In this document: piece by piece, positions 30,301 through 41,931 of the stretch
How positions within the stretch are numbered: position 1 is the stretch's first letter
How the letters are laid out: each line of letters opens with the position of its first letter
The notes under the pieces: generated by a model
What the model was told of the DNA's origin: nothing
The model's database searches: none
What the model saw: the letters and a program-made list of their open reading frames with translations, nothing else
Made by a program: the position numbers and the translations under genes
Source of the DNA: Zoroaster sp. YZ-2022
Lineage: Eukaryota > Echinodermata > Asteroidea > Forcipulatida > Zoroasteridae
Direction: 5' to 3'
Assembly: GCA_029582265.1 (NCBI GenBank)
Contig: CM055830.1
Location: 28,402,538-28,466,537 of the forward strand
DNA: 64,000 nt

Positions 30301-33300
30301 TTAAATGCCCTGAAAAGTTTAATCGCAACAGCGATTCCACCATTGTACGTCCACCAGAAAGTGAAGAGGACATCACCAGCAAAAGTGTGAGTGTAGGGAC
30401 TACTAACGTTAGTACTGCTGCTATAGTATGAAGGTAATAAGATGTCGTGGAAATATTTACTTGCATTTTCATAGAAATGTAAAATGAATTGATACATTTA
30501 ACATTGTGGAGATTCGGGTTTGCGCACGGTACAATGCCTAATGGTGATGTCAACCATTCTGAGAATATCGTGTAGTAACGTTACTATATGACCTTTAAAT
30601 TGTTTTTAGTGAATTCAAGAGTCTAATTTAAGTTTAGATTTTGAAATTTTCGTTATTTTATCACTGGACAATATGTATGGGACAGTGACAACTATTGGAA
30701 ACAGAACTGTGATTTCACGGAGACCATAGCCTCTATTGCCCTGCCCTGGTCTTGGCCTTGGTGAACCTTAGAAGTGTTGATATTCTAGTGGAAGTGTCCT
30801 TTACTCAACCACAGGAAAAGTGGCCTTGCCCCTACTAAAATGAAATTCGAAATATACCTGTTATAGTGTTACTAAATGGATTTTTATTTTATTTTTCAAT
30901 AGAAGACACATGCAGTGGCCAGCCTGGATGTCATTTGGAGTGTTATTGTCATTACTGTGTAACATCAAACAGGCAGATGACAGACCGAAGAAGGAGAGAG
31001 AGAGAGAGGAAAGAGCAAGGTAACACAAACTTTTGAATAAAAGCAAATTGTCACAGTACGGTAACCATTTTGTATCATGGATATAGATCATGAATAGATC
31101 ATGAATGTAGTGAGATGTTAAACATGTACCTGTACAATACATTGATGAATGTACATACCCAATACATTCAATAAAATCTTTCCAAATCAATCTTTCCATA
31201 ATCGGCCCTTTTTAATACTCTATGTATTTTTGTATAAAAGAAATTAATACAATTTTTATATTCTATTAAAATTTTGCATTTCCACATTGCTCGTCATAAA
31301 ACATTGCATTGGTCATGCTTTCATAATCTGTCACATTTAGAAACATTTTCCCCCTCTCCTGATTGATTAAAAATGGTATCAATAACTGTGCTTAAATGCC
31401 AGCTTTGTATTGTATTTTAAATACAAAACAATCACGATTCATCTACAGAAAGCCAGAAGATTGCAAAACCTGACACTGAAGAGACTACACTTGTGATCAA
31501 GAAACACAACCACTATAAGGTAGACAACATGTTCTCCCTGTGCAGTGCATCATGTGCAGAGGAAGAACGTAAACCTTGGAAAAGGCAACACAAAATAGAC
31601 AGGTTGAGCTGCTTGTTCAATGTGGAACAATACATGGGGTCATTTACTAAAAACAGCAAATATCAGACAGGACAAACGCTTACTACTAGATATTTAGTAA
31701 TAGGGATCTTGTAGCTATAGAAGCCAACTATCACCAAACTCGCTGATATAAATACACCAAGGTGGCTCATCAAAGTTCTAAACAAACAAATAGTGAAACT
31801 AAAAAATGGACTTGCACAAAATTCAGCCAAGTGATATCTTTCCCATCGATGGGAAAGAAATCTGGTGGTTAACTATACTTAATAAGTCATTCATAAAGAT
31901 GTTGAAGGGATTGATGTTTTTTGGGCTTAAACAGTTTGACGCTTTGATTGATGAAGTTCATATTCATGCATAAATACAAATAAACATGTGTATACTATAA
32001 AGTAAATATAATGTAAGGAGTATCTTTCCTTTATCAACCTCTGTGGTTATTACCTAAATACTAAAATAAAATAACATCTTTATGTACATGTTGAAGTCCT
32101 ACAACTTAATTTATGAGAATGGTAACCGATGATAAACTTTAATGCTAAATAATGAACTTAAAATTTAGAGATTTTTTGGGTGATCAACCCACGGCATAAA
32201 TCGAGTTGAATAAAACCATCCCGAGACAATACCAGAGAGAGATGCTGTGTTGTCAGCTGCACAAACCGCCGCAACAAGATCGAAAATATGCTATGCCTCA
32301 CATTTTACAAAATCTCATCGGGTCAAACTCCACTGAGAAACAAGAAACTTATATTTTTTTATTTCTTATTTTTTGGCGTCAAATCCGTAATTGGAATTAT
32401 TTTGGTTAAATATATTGGTATATGTGTTTCACGGTAAAAAGGATTTAAATGTTGATTAAATGTTAAATTGATATTCTTTTGGAAGATTTGAGACAATGGG
32501 AGAACAATAGGATGTCCTTGCTTTCCCGGGGTGCACAAACGTGTGTATATGTAATTGTTTGAATTCAGCCATAGTTTCAACCTAAATATTTCAACCATCC
32601 TTAAAGTCACATGAAATTGGTGTTACAAGAAGACTTTTATCCTGGGCCATTGGTCCTCTCTGGTATGACCCCCATCCCGTTTTGGATGGTACTTCGTTAT
32701 TGCTTTATATGCACAGTACAGTGCATAAACAACATGATAACAAAAGGGGCAAACATGCGCAGGGAGAAAAAAAAATCTAATACTCCGAGTTTAAAATCGA
32801 ATATACCAAATGAATCAACGACGAATTGAAAGGGCTTTCTGAAATTACATGTACCATTTCTGTCGATAGTTTGACGCGTGGCAAATAACATCATACATGT
32901 AAGTTTCGACGTTAAATGTTCCTGTTACAACTTAAACTAGCAGTGCATTATACGAGACATAAAATGTAGTGTACAACTTGCCAACCTGGTTCACACGTAA
33001 CTGCTGGTGATTTTGTCCCTTTTTATCTATTTTCAAATCAACTTTAAATTGCATCTCATATATCGTTTCGTTTGTGGTCGTAATTCTACCGCCACAAATC
33101 CTGTCGATAGATAAATTGATTCTTTTTTGGGGCGAGCCATACTTTGCGGCACCAAACCGTAGCTGACTCAATAAAGTGTAACATCACAGTAATAAAAGTG
33201 ACTGTTATTTTCAAAACACAACAAGTTGAACTCCTAATGTTTAATTATTTTGTGCTAGGCATATTTGTTATTGTATATTTGGATCTTGCAGACAGGAGTA

Positions 33301-33345
33301 TATTGGGGAATGGTTGGATAAATACGACGATTAAAAAAAACTTAC
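30301..33345. other. GPCR intron; possible TE relic near 31.5-32.0 kb
   Basis: Mostly noncoding. At 31440-31960 fragments such as DLVAIEANYH in broken plus frames resemble a recurrent transposon-associated protein of invertebrates (I recall an AIEAxYH motif), but frames are too damaged for a firm call. Confidence 0.25.
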
Positions 33346-33499
33346 CCCACCCAAACACACAATACATCCAGAATCTGTTTTTCCGTGCGGAGAGTGCCTT
33401 CACAACCAGCGTGTAAAGGTAAACGCCCTCTACGAACATCCAGAAGAAATTCGTCATCATGACATACATCATCATTGTAAAGAGAAGGCGGCAAACCCA
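33346..33499 (-). CDS. CRHR-like: CRF-receptor-like GPCR, exon for TM3
   Basis: 154 bp between acceptor CTTTGTAG and donor GTAAG. It encodes WVCRLLFTMMMYVMMTNFFW (with the conserved TM3 Cys), then MFVEGVYLYTLVV and KNRFWMYCVFGWG. NFFWMFVEGxYLYTLVV is diagnostic of class B1 receptors and closest to CRF/DH44 receptors. 154 bp is, from memory, the usual size of this exon in vertebrate family members. Phase 0 in, 1 out. Confidence 0.92.
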
Positions 33500-35587
33500 C
33501 TACAAAGATGAAAGAAACAACATTCACAGTTAAAGGGAAGGCACAACATTGGTTATGTTGGCAAACATTAATAAACCAACCTGTGAAAATGGTTGCTTAT
33601 TATTATATGTTGTGTGATTAACAAACAAATACTGAAAATGCATTCACATTTGTTTGTACTTCAGGAAATGGTACTCTTTCCTAAATTTATTTTCGAATAA
33701 ATAATAATTATCAATAACAAAAGTTCAGTACCTCTGACATTTTTATAGGGGAAATTGATACCATCATTACACCATGTACGTTTACTGTTAAAGGGACAAT
33801 GGAATCGGTGGCCTAGGTTAAGTGACTGAAAATTACTGGGTCAATTAACGGTAATATGACCTTATCATGTGGGGGTATTATGGCATTAATTGAGTTAATC
33901 TAAAACTAGCACTCCGATTCCATGCCCTGTTGACCGTGACGATACTGCCCCCTTTAAAACCCGATCATGTGGTTAGTTATGAATGATCAATACATTTAGA
34001 CATTGTCTTTAAGAAGCTCTCATTATTGGTAACCCCATGTAGATGATTAGATAATCCAGATTATTTAGTGATCTCAGCAGCCTGCCCAACTGATGTTGAC
34101 TTAATCAAGAGAGTCGTTAGACAAATTTGGGGAGAGGGTTTTCTTGGTGAAAATTCTCAGTTAGATACATTACATTGAAGATCATGTTCGTTTTTCAATG
34201 CGTCAACATGACCAACGTTTTTCAAATTAGTACACTGTGGTGTGAACAAGGGTGAACATGCTGACACTTAGCAAGTAGGCCTATGTAGTAAACATACAAA
34301 TATAGGATACATATTAGTGGACTTGACAAATACATTTCTTTCTCAAAATGCGTCAACATGGTTAGATCACCATGGTAAAGAAATAGGTCGAGGCCTCCGA
34401 CAAAATATCTCAATGTTTCAGACAATCTCTCAAGGAATGTAGGACAGTCTCAAATATCGGTGTCCTTACACATGAATATAATTTTGTCATATTTCTCAAA
34501 CATTGAGAGAATCTCTCAAGGAATTTTTCGTCGTGTGAAATACAGGTACATCCATCGCAGAGATGAGGATAAATAGATAAAGTTCAGAAAGATTAGTAAA
34601 TGGTTTCTTAATATATAGCCAATGCCAAAATTAGATGAGAATATTTATAAGCTTTGAAAATATATTTGCAAGTATTCCCCGAAAATCATTTCGGTATCAC
34701 AAATCTTGTTTTTTTTTACAAAAAAGTGAAAATTCAATTGGTCCTGTTCAAAATAAACTGTTGCCATTTTGCAAACATGAATACCCATTATCGTGGATTT
34801 TGGTATGAGTGGGTTCCAAATAATAGTTATTAAAAGTCAGAAAATTTGAGCGTGATCCGTCAAAACGTTCTGGAGATATTAAAAACAATAATATCCTGGA
34901 TTGTGCCCCAAGGCCATGGTGAGATTATACAATTTAGCAAAATACATTATAAAAAGGAATAAAATTTGCCATAATTTTATGAATAATTTCCAGTGTGTTA
35001 CAAATAGTATATACATGAACGTATATGAACATTAATAACTATATACAAATAGCCTATAATAATAAAATGTATATATTTCATATAGGTTTGGCGGAATTCG
35101 GAAAAATGATATAAATTGTATTATTGTATTATTACAATCTATAATATCTCTCTTACGATAGCGCTGCCACCAAGCGGAAAATTTACAGGACTAAACCTCC
35201 GGAGTTCCGCCTCACCAGTTTAGTATTTCTAGTTGGTAGACGTGGGTTCGCTGTCAAAATATATGACCGGATAAAAGAAACACTTCTGTCTAGAATAAGT
35301 CACTCTACACACAGATATTTTAACATTCAACGGAAGAGAACAAAATATTTTAATTGAATATTTTAGTAACTCTATTTTACACTTAGCTCTCAATAATTAT
35401 CAAACCGGTAAACAAAGATAATGCTGTCTGAGGAATGATTTCCAATTTCTAGGTAATATATTCCAGTCGCCTATAAACCTTATTTAATACTAGGCCCTTA
35501 GCCTCAAGATATCTGCTTAAAAATACGTAAGTGATACTAGGCTTCAACCTACAATATCCACTCACTTAAAAATACCAAAGTGATACT
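33500..35587. other. GPCR intron with small TTAA-type repeats
   Basis: A 162-bp MITE-like unit lies at 33792-33953 (TTAA-AGGGACAATGG start, CCCCCT-TTAA end). A further TTAAAGGGAAGG start is at about 33534, related to one near 59920. No gene seen from 33,960 to 35,587. Confidence 0.4.
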
Positions 35588-36310
35588 ACAATCCCGGCCA
35601 AATCTCGCTGGGCCCCCCGGCCCCCTGACAATGTTGGCTCTTATTGGGCGGTCTGTGCTCCGGCTGGAGATAATAATAATAATAATAATAATGTATAGAT
35701 TTATATAGCGCACGTATCCACCAACTAAGTGGCGCTCAAGGCGCATTATATTATTATCCCTGCTCATAAGGCTCATAAGGCTCATAAATCATTCCTGAAA
35801 CCATCTCAGCTCCCTGGGAGTATACAGCTCAATTGCTGCCATTTCTAAGCGCATATAGAGCAAACCATCTCTGTCTTCACAGGTACAACACATTTAACCC
35901 CTGGGTGGAGAGAAGCAATTATGGTTAAGTGTCTTGCTCAAGGACACAGGTGTCACGGCCGGGGCTCGAACCCACACTCTGCTGCTGGCAACACCAGAAC
36001 TTGAGTTCAGTGCGCTAGACCGCACGACAATCCACTTTACGTGCATTATACAACACACGGGACCCATGGCTTTACGTCCCATCCGAATGACGAAGCACTA
36101 TGGTTAAATAACCTTGCTCAAGGACACAAGTGTCACGACCGGGGCTCGAACCCACACCCTGCTGCTGGCAACACCAGAACTTGAGTTCGGTGCGCTAGAC
36201 CGCTCGGCCACGACACGAGATAACAACATTGGTGGGGGAGTGGGGGGAGCAAAAAGAGCGGGACAGGGTATGTTTATTGGTCGTGTCCCAACTATTTTGG
36301 CCGGGATTGT
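35588..36310. mobile_element. ACAATCCCGGCC MITE, copy A, split by a SINE
   Basis: Termini ACAATCCCGGCCAAA and TTTGGCCGGGATTGT match the intact 181-bp copy at 37415-37595. The two halves are separated at GAGATA by a SINE insertion (35673-36216); GAGATAA is repeated on both sides (from 35667 and 36217). Confidence 0.75.
35673..36216 (-). mobile_element. tRNA-derived SINE with two tRNA-like heads and (ATT)n tail
   Basis: On the minus strand the element starts GTCGTGGCCGAGCGGTCTAG and has box B GGGTTCGAGCCCC; a second head-like unit recurs about 190 bp later (35925-36033). The body contains GTAAAGCCATGGGTC and a TATATAGCGC...GCGCTC segment; the 3' tail is (ATT)n at 35671-35692. The head looks tRNA-Leu-like. 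Flanked by GAGATAA duplications. Confidence 0.65.
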
Positions 36311-36615
36311 CTGAATTTCTTAGTTTATGTACGGAGCCGTGACCAGACGCGGGCAAACCGCAGTCTTTGTCTTTGTCTCAAGGACAATACATTAGGGACA
36401 AGGCAAGTGATGGTGTTGCGTGATCATCTCGTGATGATGATGATGCCAATGATGTAGGGTGACGCTGGACGTCATCCTCATCCTCATTATCCTCATCATC
36501 TTCGTCACTCTCCCTCATAATCATCATCCAATAATCAAAAATAATAATCAAAAATAAAATAAACAATAAATAAATAAAAGTCTTCATTATTGTCGGTGTT
36601 GCGGACAAAAATACA

Positions 36616-37115
36616 TAAACATTCTACTTTGGTTGGGATTCGAACATACGATCTCCGCATTTCAGATCAGATGTAAACCACTAGACCACCGTGGCAACCT
36701 GCAAGCGTTCCCAGTTCGATAGCCTTGGACGATGCATGGTGCAATGCGCTTACGCGCAAAACACAGATGATCAGAACTTTATTGTAGGTGCACCGTACAC
36801 GGTTCACCATGCCATTTTGGTCCATAAGTTCCCAAAGAGAGTTTGTGTTCAACGCAGCACATTAAGATACACAAACAACATATCTTCAATTTGGTTTCAT
36901 CCCTCATTCCGTTATTTTGACGAAAATCCAACGGTGATCCATCGAAACCAAAAAGAAAGGAAGGAGTGACTCTCCTTCTTTATTGTTCAGTGGTGAACCG
37001 TGGTTACATTATCCATCGACATATGAATGGGACCGAACTGTGTGTATACCACGGTGGTATAGTAGATAAGACACCTGTTGTAAAACGTGATCGTGGTTCG
37101 AATCCCACCCGATTA
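36616..37115. repeat. Pair of tRNA-like SINE heads in opposite orientation
   Basis: Minus strand 36616-36702 has box A TGGTCTAGTGG and box B TGTTCGAATCC. Plus strand 37050-37115 has CGGTGGTATAGTAG and GGTTCGAATCC. Stems are imperfect, so these are SINE heads rather than tRNA genes. Confidence 0.45.
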
Positions 37116-37414
37116 GAACGTTTGTATCTTTTGTATAAAGAGTATAATTTATCACACGTTAGGGTAAAATGTACAATAATATTTTATCATTATTATAATT
37201 TTTTCCCCAAACAATTTTCTTTAATTCAACCTTTGGACGCTATTTCATGTTTGGGAAACAAAACCAAACACCCCCCCAGAGAAAACTTAATAATAATACT
37301 GTAGTAATAAAATAAAATAATCTGAACAAAAAAAAAAAAAATCACAAAGACAGACAATAAGCGCATGGATAAAATGGGCATGTAGCTCACATATTATACT
37401 ACAAGGGAATTCAG

Positions 37415-37595
37415 ACAATCCCGGCCAAATCTCCTTTGGGGCCCCTGACAATGTTGGCTCTTATTGGGCGGTCTGTGCTCCGGCTGGAGATAACAACATT
37501 GGTGGGGGGAGCGGGGGAGCAGGGGAGCGGAGAGCGGAGAGCGGGGACAGGGTATGTTTATTGTCACGTGTCCCAACTATTTTGGCCGGGATTGT
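37415..37595. mobile_element. ACAATCCCGGCC MITE, copy B (intact, 181 bp)
   Basis: Terminal inverted repeats ACAATCCCGGCCAAA and TTTGGCCGGGATTGT bracket 181 bp sharing ATGTTGGCTCTTATTGGGCG and GTATGTTTATTG with copy A. The G-rich middle is GGGGAGCGG repeats. No ORF. Confidence 0.75.
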
Positions 37596-37799
37596 AGGCT
37601 CCTACCTACTATATCCACTTTCTTAAAAAATACCGAAGTGATACTTGGCTCCTACCTACAATATCCACTTCCTAAACAACTTAAATATTACAAGGCCTCT
37701 GACTCGAGATGGCAGTAGTTTCTTGAATGTTAACTAGAAAATATTAACATCACTATGGAATGACCAAATCTATTCTTCAGCATCCAATATCTATCGTTA

Positions 37800-38045
37800 T
37801 CCGGCTCCTCACAAATCAAATTTGGCTCCCCAAGTGTTAACTCCAGCTCCCCAAACTTTAGTACAGCTCTCTAGCTCCCCAACAAATATTACAGCTCCCC
37901 GAGATTTTATACCAGCTCCTCAAACGTTAATTTAGCTCCTCAAAAATGTAATACAGCTCTCCAAGATCAATAGAGCTCCCAAAAGGTTAATTACAGCTCC
38001 CCAAAGGTTAATTACAGCTCCCCAAAGCCTTGTTCAGCTCCTCAG
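37800..38045 (+). repeat. Degenerate minisatellite of AGCTCCCCAAA units
   Basis: About a dozen units of roughly 17-24 bp with consensus CAGCTCCCCAAAGGTTAATT; the last three are nearly identical. It ends just before the 28-bp segment that recurs at 41654. Confidence 0.65.
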
Positions 38046-38596
38046 TAATAAAAGAAATCTGTCAGAGATCAGCAACACAGACTGACATAATTTTCTAGAA
38101 TTTAGGGTAAATTATGCACAAATATCAATCAAATTACTATAAATATTAAATATTGGCCTGCATTCAATATTTACACAACTGGCGATTGTTACGTACGGCG
38201 GGCGCACGGCAGAAAGAAATTAAAAGGGAATCATGACAATTTTAAAGCAAAGCCAAAATTCACGCAAATCCAATATAATTCATCAAAATTTAATTAATCA
38301 TCTGAATTCAATCAACGGAAAAGCAAATGAGGAAAGTGTTTTCAGTTAAATAGCAACTTAAACTTAAACATGCAAAATAACAAAGCATAATACAGGCAAA
38401 GCAAATTAATTACATAGATCGTGAGGCAAACAATAACATACAACATTAATCAACAAGCCGGCACTTAAGGTTACAGGCAATTATAAATCATATTCGGCCG
38501 AATACATGTACCTTGAAATATAAGGAACCTGCAGGAAAGGCACCGCCCAGCCAATGCCTATAAGAAATACAGCGCGACCGTAGGGCCAAGCAGTAT

Positions 38597-41110
38597 AGAA
38601 TCACGGCTCGGCTCCCTTGAACTCAAGCTAGAAGACATTAAACAGCAGGTCTCTTCAAACACATCAGACGTCACTGATCTTAAAAAATCAGTGACTTTTG
38701 TTCAAGACAAATTGGAGTCCACCAAGTCACAGATCAACAAAAAGGTCGAGTTCAACCTCGGTGTGACCAGACGCATCGAAGATCACATTGATGACATCAA
38801 CAACAGAAACCGTCGTAACAATATAGTTATCCATGGGGTACCGGAAGGCTCTGAAGCTGGTCAGACATGTGAGGAGTTTGTCTACGATCTACTCACCAAT
38901 CACTTGAAATTTGAAGGGGCTAATAGCATAGAGATTGACCGTGCACACCGCACCGGTCAACCATCAGACCATTTATACTCTGTATAAAAACAAGCTAAAT
39001 AATTTAATTAAAATATCAAAGAAAAACTATTTTCGTACAAAATTTTACCAGGAAAAGGGCAATATCAAAGGAACATGGAATATCATAAATACTGTATTAA
39101 ACAAGGGACAGCGGAAACGCAACCCCTCTTACTTTGTTCAAGATGGTATAACAATTGACAGTGACAAAGAAATTGCTGATGTATTTAATGAGTATTTTGC
39201 TAATGTTGGCACTAGACTTGCCAGTAATCTACCATTATGTAATACCACATTTGAATCCTTTCTTCAGGATCGAGAGGTAAATTCTATGTTCTTAAATCCT
39301 ATTACGCAAGAAGAAATTGTAGACATGCTTAACAAAATTCCTAATGGAAAGGCCCCTGGCTTTGATGGTCTAAATGCTCTTGTTATCAAACAGGCCAAGT
39401 ACGTCTTAGCAAAGCCACTTGCTTGTATCTTTAATGAGTCTCTAATTACAGGCATTTTCCCGGATGGTTTAAAGATAGGTAAGGTCACACCAATACATAA
39501 GGGTGGCGACAAACATAATATTGGCAATTATAGACCTATTACAGTATTATCTACATTTTCAAAAGTTTTTGAAAAATTAATATACTACCGTCTTATTACT
39601 TTTATAAATAAACATAACCTTTTGTCTGAATCTCAATTCGGCTTCAGAGAAAAGCGTTCAACTGAACTAGCAACATCGTATATTGTGAATAAATTGCTCA
39701 ATGCCATAGATGATAACAAATCCTCTATTGGTATATTTCTGGATCTTTCAAAAGCTTTTGATACAGTTAACCACGAAATTTTAGTTTGTAAGCTGAAACA
39801 TGTTGGTGTCCGTGGTGTAGCCCTAAACTGGTTCAAAAGTTACTTATCTAATCGAAAACAATTTGTTTTTTATAACTCTGTAAATTCAAATGAGCAATCT
39901 ATATGTTGTGGAGTTCCACAGGGTTCTGTATTAGGTCCTCTACTATTCATTATTTATATTAATGACATTTCGTATACATCTGATATCATATCCTTCTGCT
40001 TATTTGCAGATGACGCAAGTTTGGTGTATAGCCATAACAATGTGGATACAGCTATTCGGATTTTTCATATAGAACTGGAAAAAATAAGTACATGGCTTAT
40101 AGCAAACAAATTGTGTATTAATTTACTGAAATCAAACTATATGATATTTTGTTCGAGACAACAGAAATATACCCAATCTGTTCCACTAGTTTTGAATGGT
40201 GTAAATTTAAATCGTGTAACGATTACCAAATTTCTAGGTGTGAAAATTGATGAAAATCTTACTTGGAAGAGTCACATTAGTGATGTCTCAAACAAAATAT
40301 CCAAAACTATTGGTATAATGAATCGTTTAAAATGCTTCATCCCAAGCGAAATTTTAGTTATTCTTTATAATTCTTTTGTTCTCCCGTATTTAAATTATTC
40401 AATTCTAACTTGGGGTAGTTCGTCAGTAAATTGTGACAGACTTCTTTTGTTGCAAAAGCGAGCTGTTCGCATTATTTCCAATGCTGGTCACCGTGATCAT
40501 ACTGCTAACTTATTTGCAAATCTAAAACTGTTACGATTTAAAGACCTTTACTACTTAAATTTAGGAAAATTTATGTATAAATACATGAACAATGCATTAC
40601 CTGGTTGTTTTAGCTCATGTTTTACGTTAACCTAAAATATACATTCATACAATACTCGAAGTGCTTCCCCAAAAAATATCCATGTCTGTTACAGTCGAAC
40701 CTCATTGTTTAAAAATAGTCTTATTCAGCGTGGTGTTAATTACTGGACCAGTCTTAGTGAATGTATAAAAACGTCACCCTCTCAGGCTATATTTGTCAAA
40801 AAACTAAAAAAACAACTTCTTGATGCATATTCATAACTTCCAACTTTTAATTTATTTCGTATTGTTTATGTCTTAGCACCTGCGTGCACACTCGTATGTT
40901 TATGTAGTCTTTTGTCCTGTTTGTCTCCTTGTCTGTCCCTAGGTTAGGGCACAAAAGCATTTTTGCTTCACCCAAACCTAAATGTTGTCCTTTGTGTAAT
41001 AATTTCATATATATTTAATGTACCTGTAATACTGTATTTCAACCTATTACAAGCAATGTATATTTCTATTTCCAAGGACAGCATTGAAATAAATGTATTA
41101 TCAATCAATC
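38597..41110 (+). mobile_element. L2/CR1-like LINE with ORF1 joined to RT by deletion
   Basis: ORF1 (about 38597-38987) has a coiled coil (KLEDIKQQVSSNTSDVTDLK) and an RNA-binding core, RRNNIVIHGVPEG...IDRAHRTG, as in L1-type ORF1 proteins. At about 38965-38985 the text switches to the middle of ORF2, so the endonuclease is missing. The 3' end at about 41110 is an (ATCA)n-like tail (TATTATCAATCAATC). The element is antisense to the GPCR gene. Confidence 0.75.
38935..40635 (+). CDS. LINE reverse transcriptase (truncated ORF2)
   Basis: The open frame is 566 residues; only residues from about 17 are LINE ORF2. RT motifs are in order: GKAPGFDGLNALVIK, VTPIHKGGDKHNIGNYRPI, SQFGFREKRSTELA, IFLDLSKAFDTVNHEIL, CGVPQGSVLGPLLFIIYIND, FADDASLVY and TKFLGVKIDENLTW. 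The FADD catalytic pair is intact. The C-terminal part has a thumb and a conserved YNSFVLPYLNY block. No apurinic endonuclease domain is present. Best fit L2/CR1-like; clade by motif style only. Confidence 0.85.
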   Translation: MTVHTAPVNHQTIYTLYKNKLNNLIKISKKNYFRTKFYQEKGNIKGTWNIINTVLNKGQRKRNPSYFVQDGITIDSDKEIADVFNEYFANVGTRLASNLPLCNTTFESFLQDREVNSMFLNPITQEEIVDMLNKIPNGKAPGFDGLNALVIKQAKYVLAKPLACIFNESLITGIFPDGLKIGKVTPIHKGGDKHNIGNYRPITVLSTFSKVFEKLIYYRLITFINKHNLLSESQFGFREKRSTELATSYIVNKLLNAIDDNKSSIGIFLDLSKAFDTVNHEILVCKLKHVGVRGVALNWFKSYLSNRKQFVFYNSVNSNEQSICCGVPQGSVLGPLLFIIYINDISYTSDIISFCLFADDASLVYSHNNVDTAIRIFHIELEKISTWLIANKLCINLLKSNYMIFCSRQQKYTQSVPLVLNGVNLNRVTITKFLGVKIDENLTWKSHISDVSNKISKTIGIMNRLKCFIPSEILVILYNSFVLPYLNYSILTWGSSSVNCDRLLLLQKRAVRIISNAGHRDHTANLFANLKLLRFKDLYYLNLGKFMYKYMNNALPGCFSSCFTLT

Positions 41111-41931
41111 TCCACTCTGCACCGGGTCAGCCAAGGCACAGGTAGGAGTCCGTCAGCACCGTCAGCCTCGGCCACGATCCAGCGATGAGAAGCAGGTAGG
41201 TGGACGACGAGATGCTGGCCCAACGGTGCGCTGTTGTGGATTCGCACACAACGTGTGTACATGGGCACTGACCGAGACCGAATAATAGCCGGTCAGGCCT
41301 TATATAGGGTATTTGACCACGCGTCGCCACTTAATCAAACATTCCAAAAATTCCAAAAATAGTAGTGCAGGGAGACAATACTCCAACGGATTAGAGAATT
41401 AAATGGGTTCGTAACACGATACATTTTACTTTAGACAAATGCATCATCTCCCCAAACTTTATCTTAGAAAATATCAAGTAAATTCAGGAAATATTCATCC
41501 AAAATTAATTATTCATCAGATTAAATGTGGAGGCAAAGGTCAATATCAATTATTCATACTAGTAACTTCATCTAAAATAACTCATTGCCAAGTTCAAAGT
41601 TTCTCCAAATTTCTGATAATTAAACTTCACAAAATATTAAGTACAGCACATACCTGTCAGAGATCAGCAACACAGACTGACTCTGATCTAAAAAAAAATT
41701 CACCCTATTTATACCATTTAAACTGCGCGCCTTTACGCACAAAAAGTTCTTACGCACAGTAATTAAGCCACGCCCCTAAATCTCAACATACGCAAAAGTT
41801 GTCTAAATTACAAGGTTCAAAATCAGCTCTGAATCACATATTTATACAGTTCAATTCCTAATAAATGAGCTGAAATATCATTTAATATCTGCCCTATCTA
41901 TTAAGTAAAATATCTTGTTAATTAAATAATA
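41111..41931. other. GPCR intron between LINE and Tc1; contains 28-bp repeat
   Basis: No gene. CTGTCAGAGATCAGCAACAC and its next 8 bases start at both 38059 and 41654 in the same orientation, bracketing the LINE. Confidence 0.4.
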
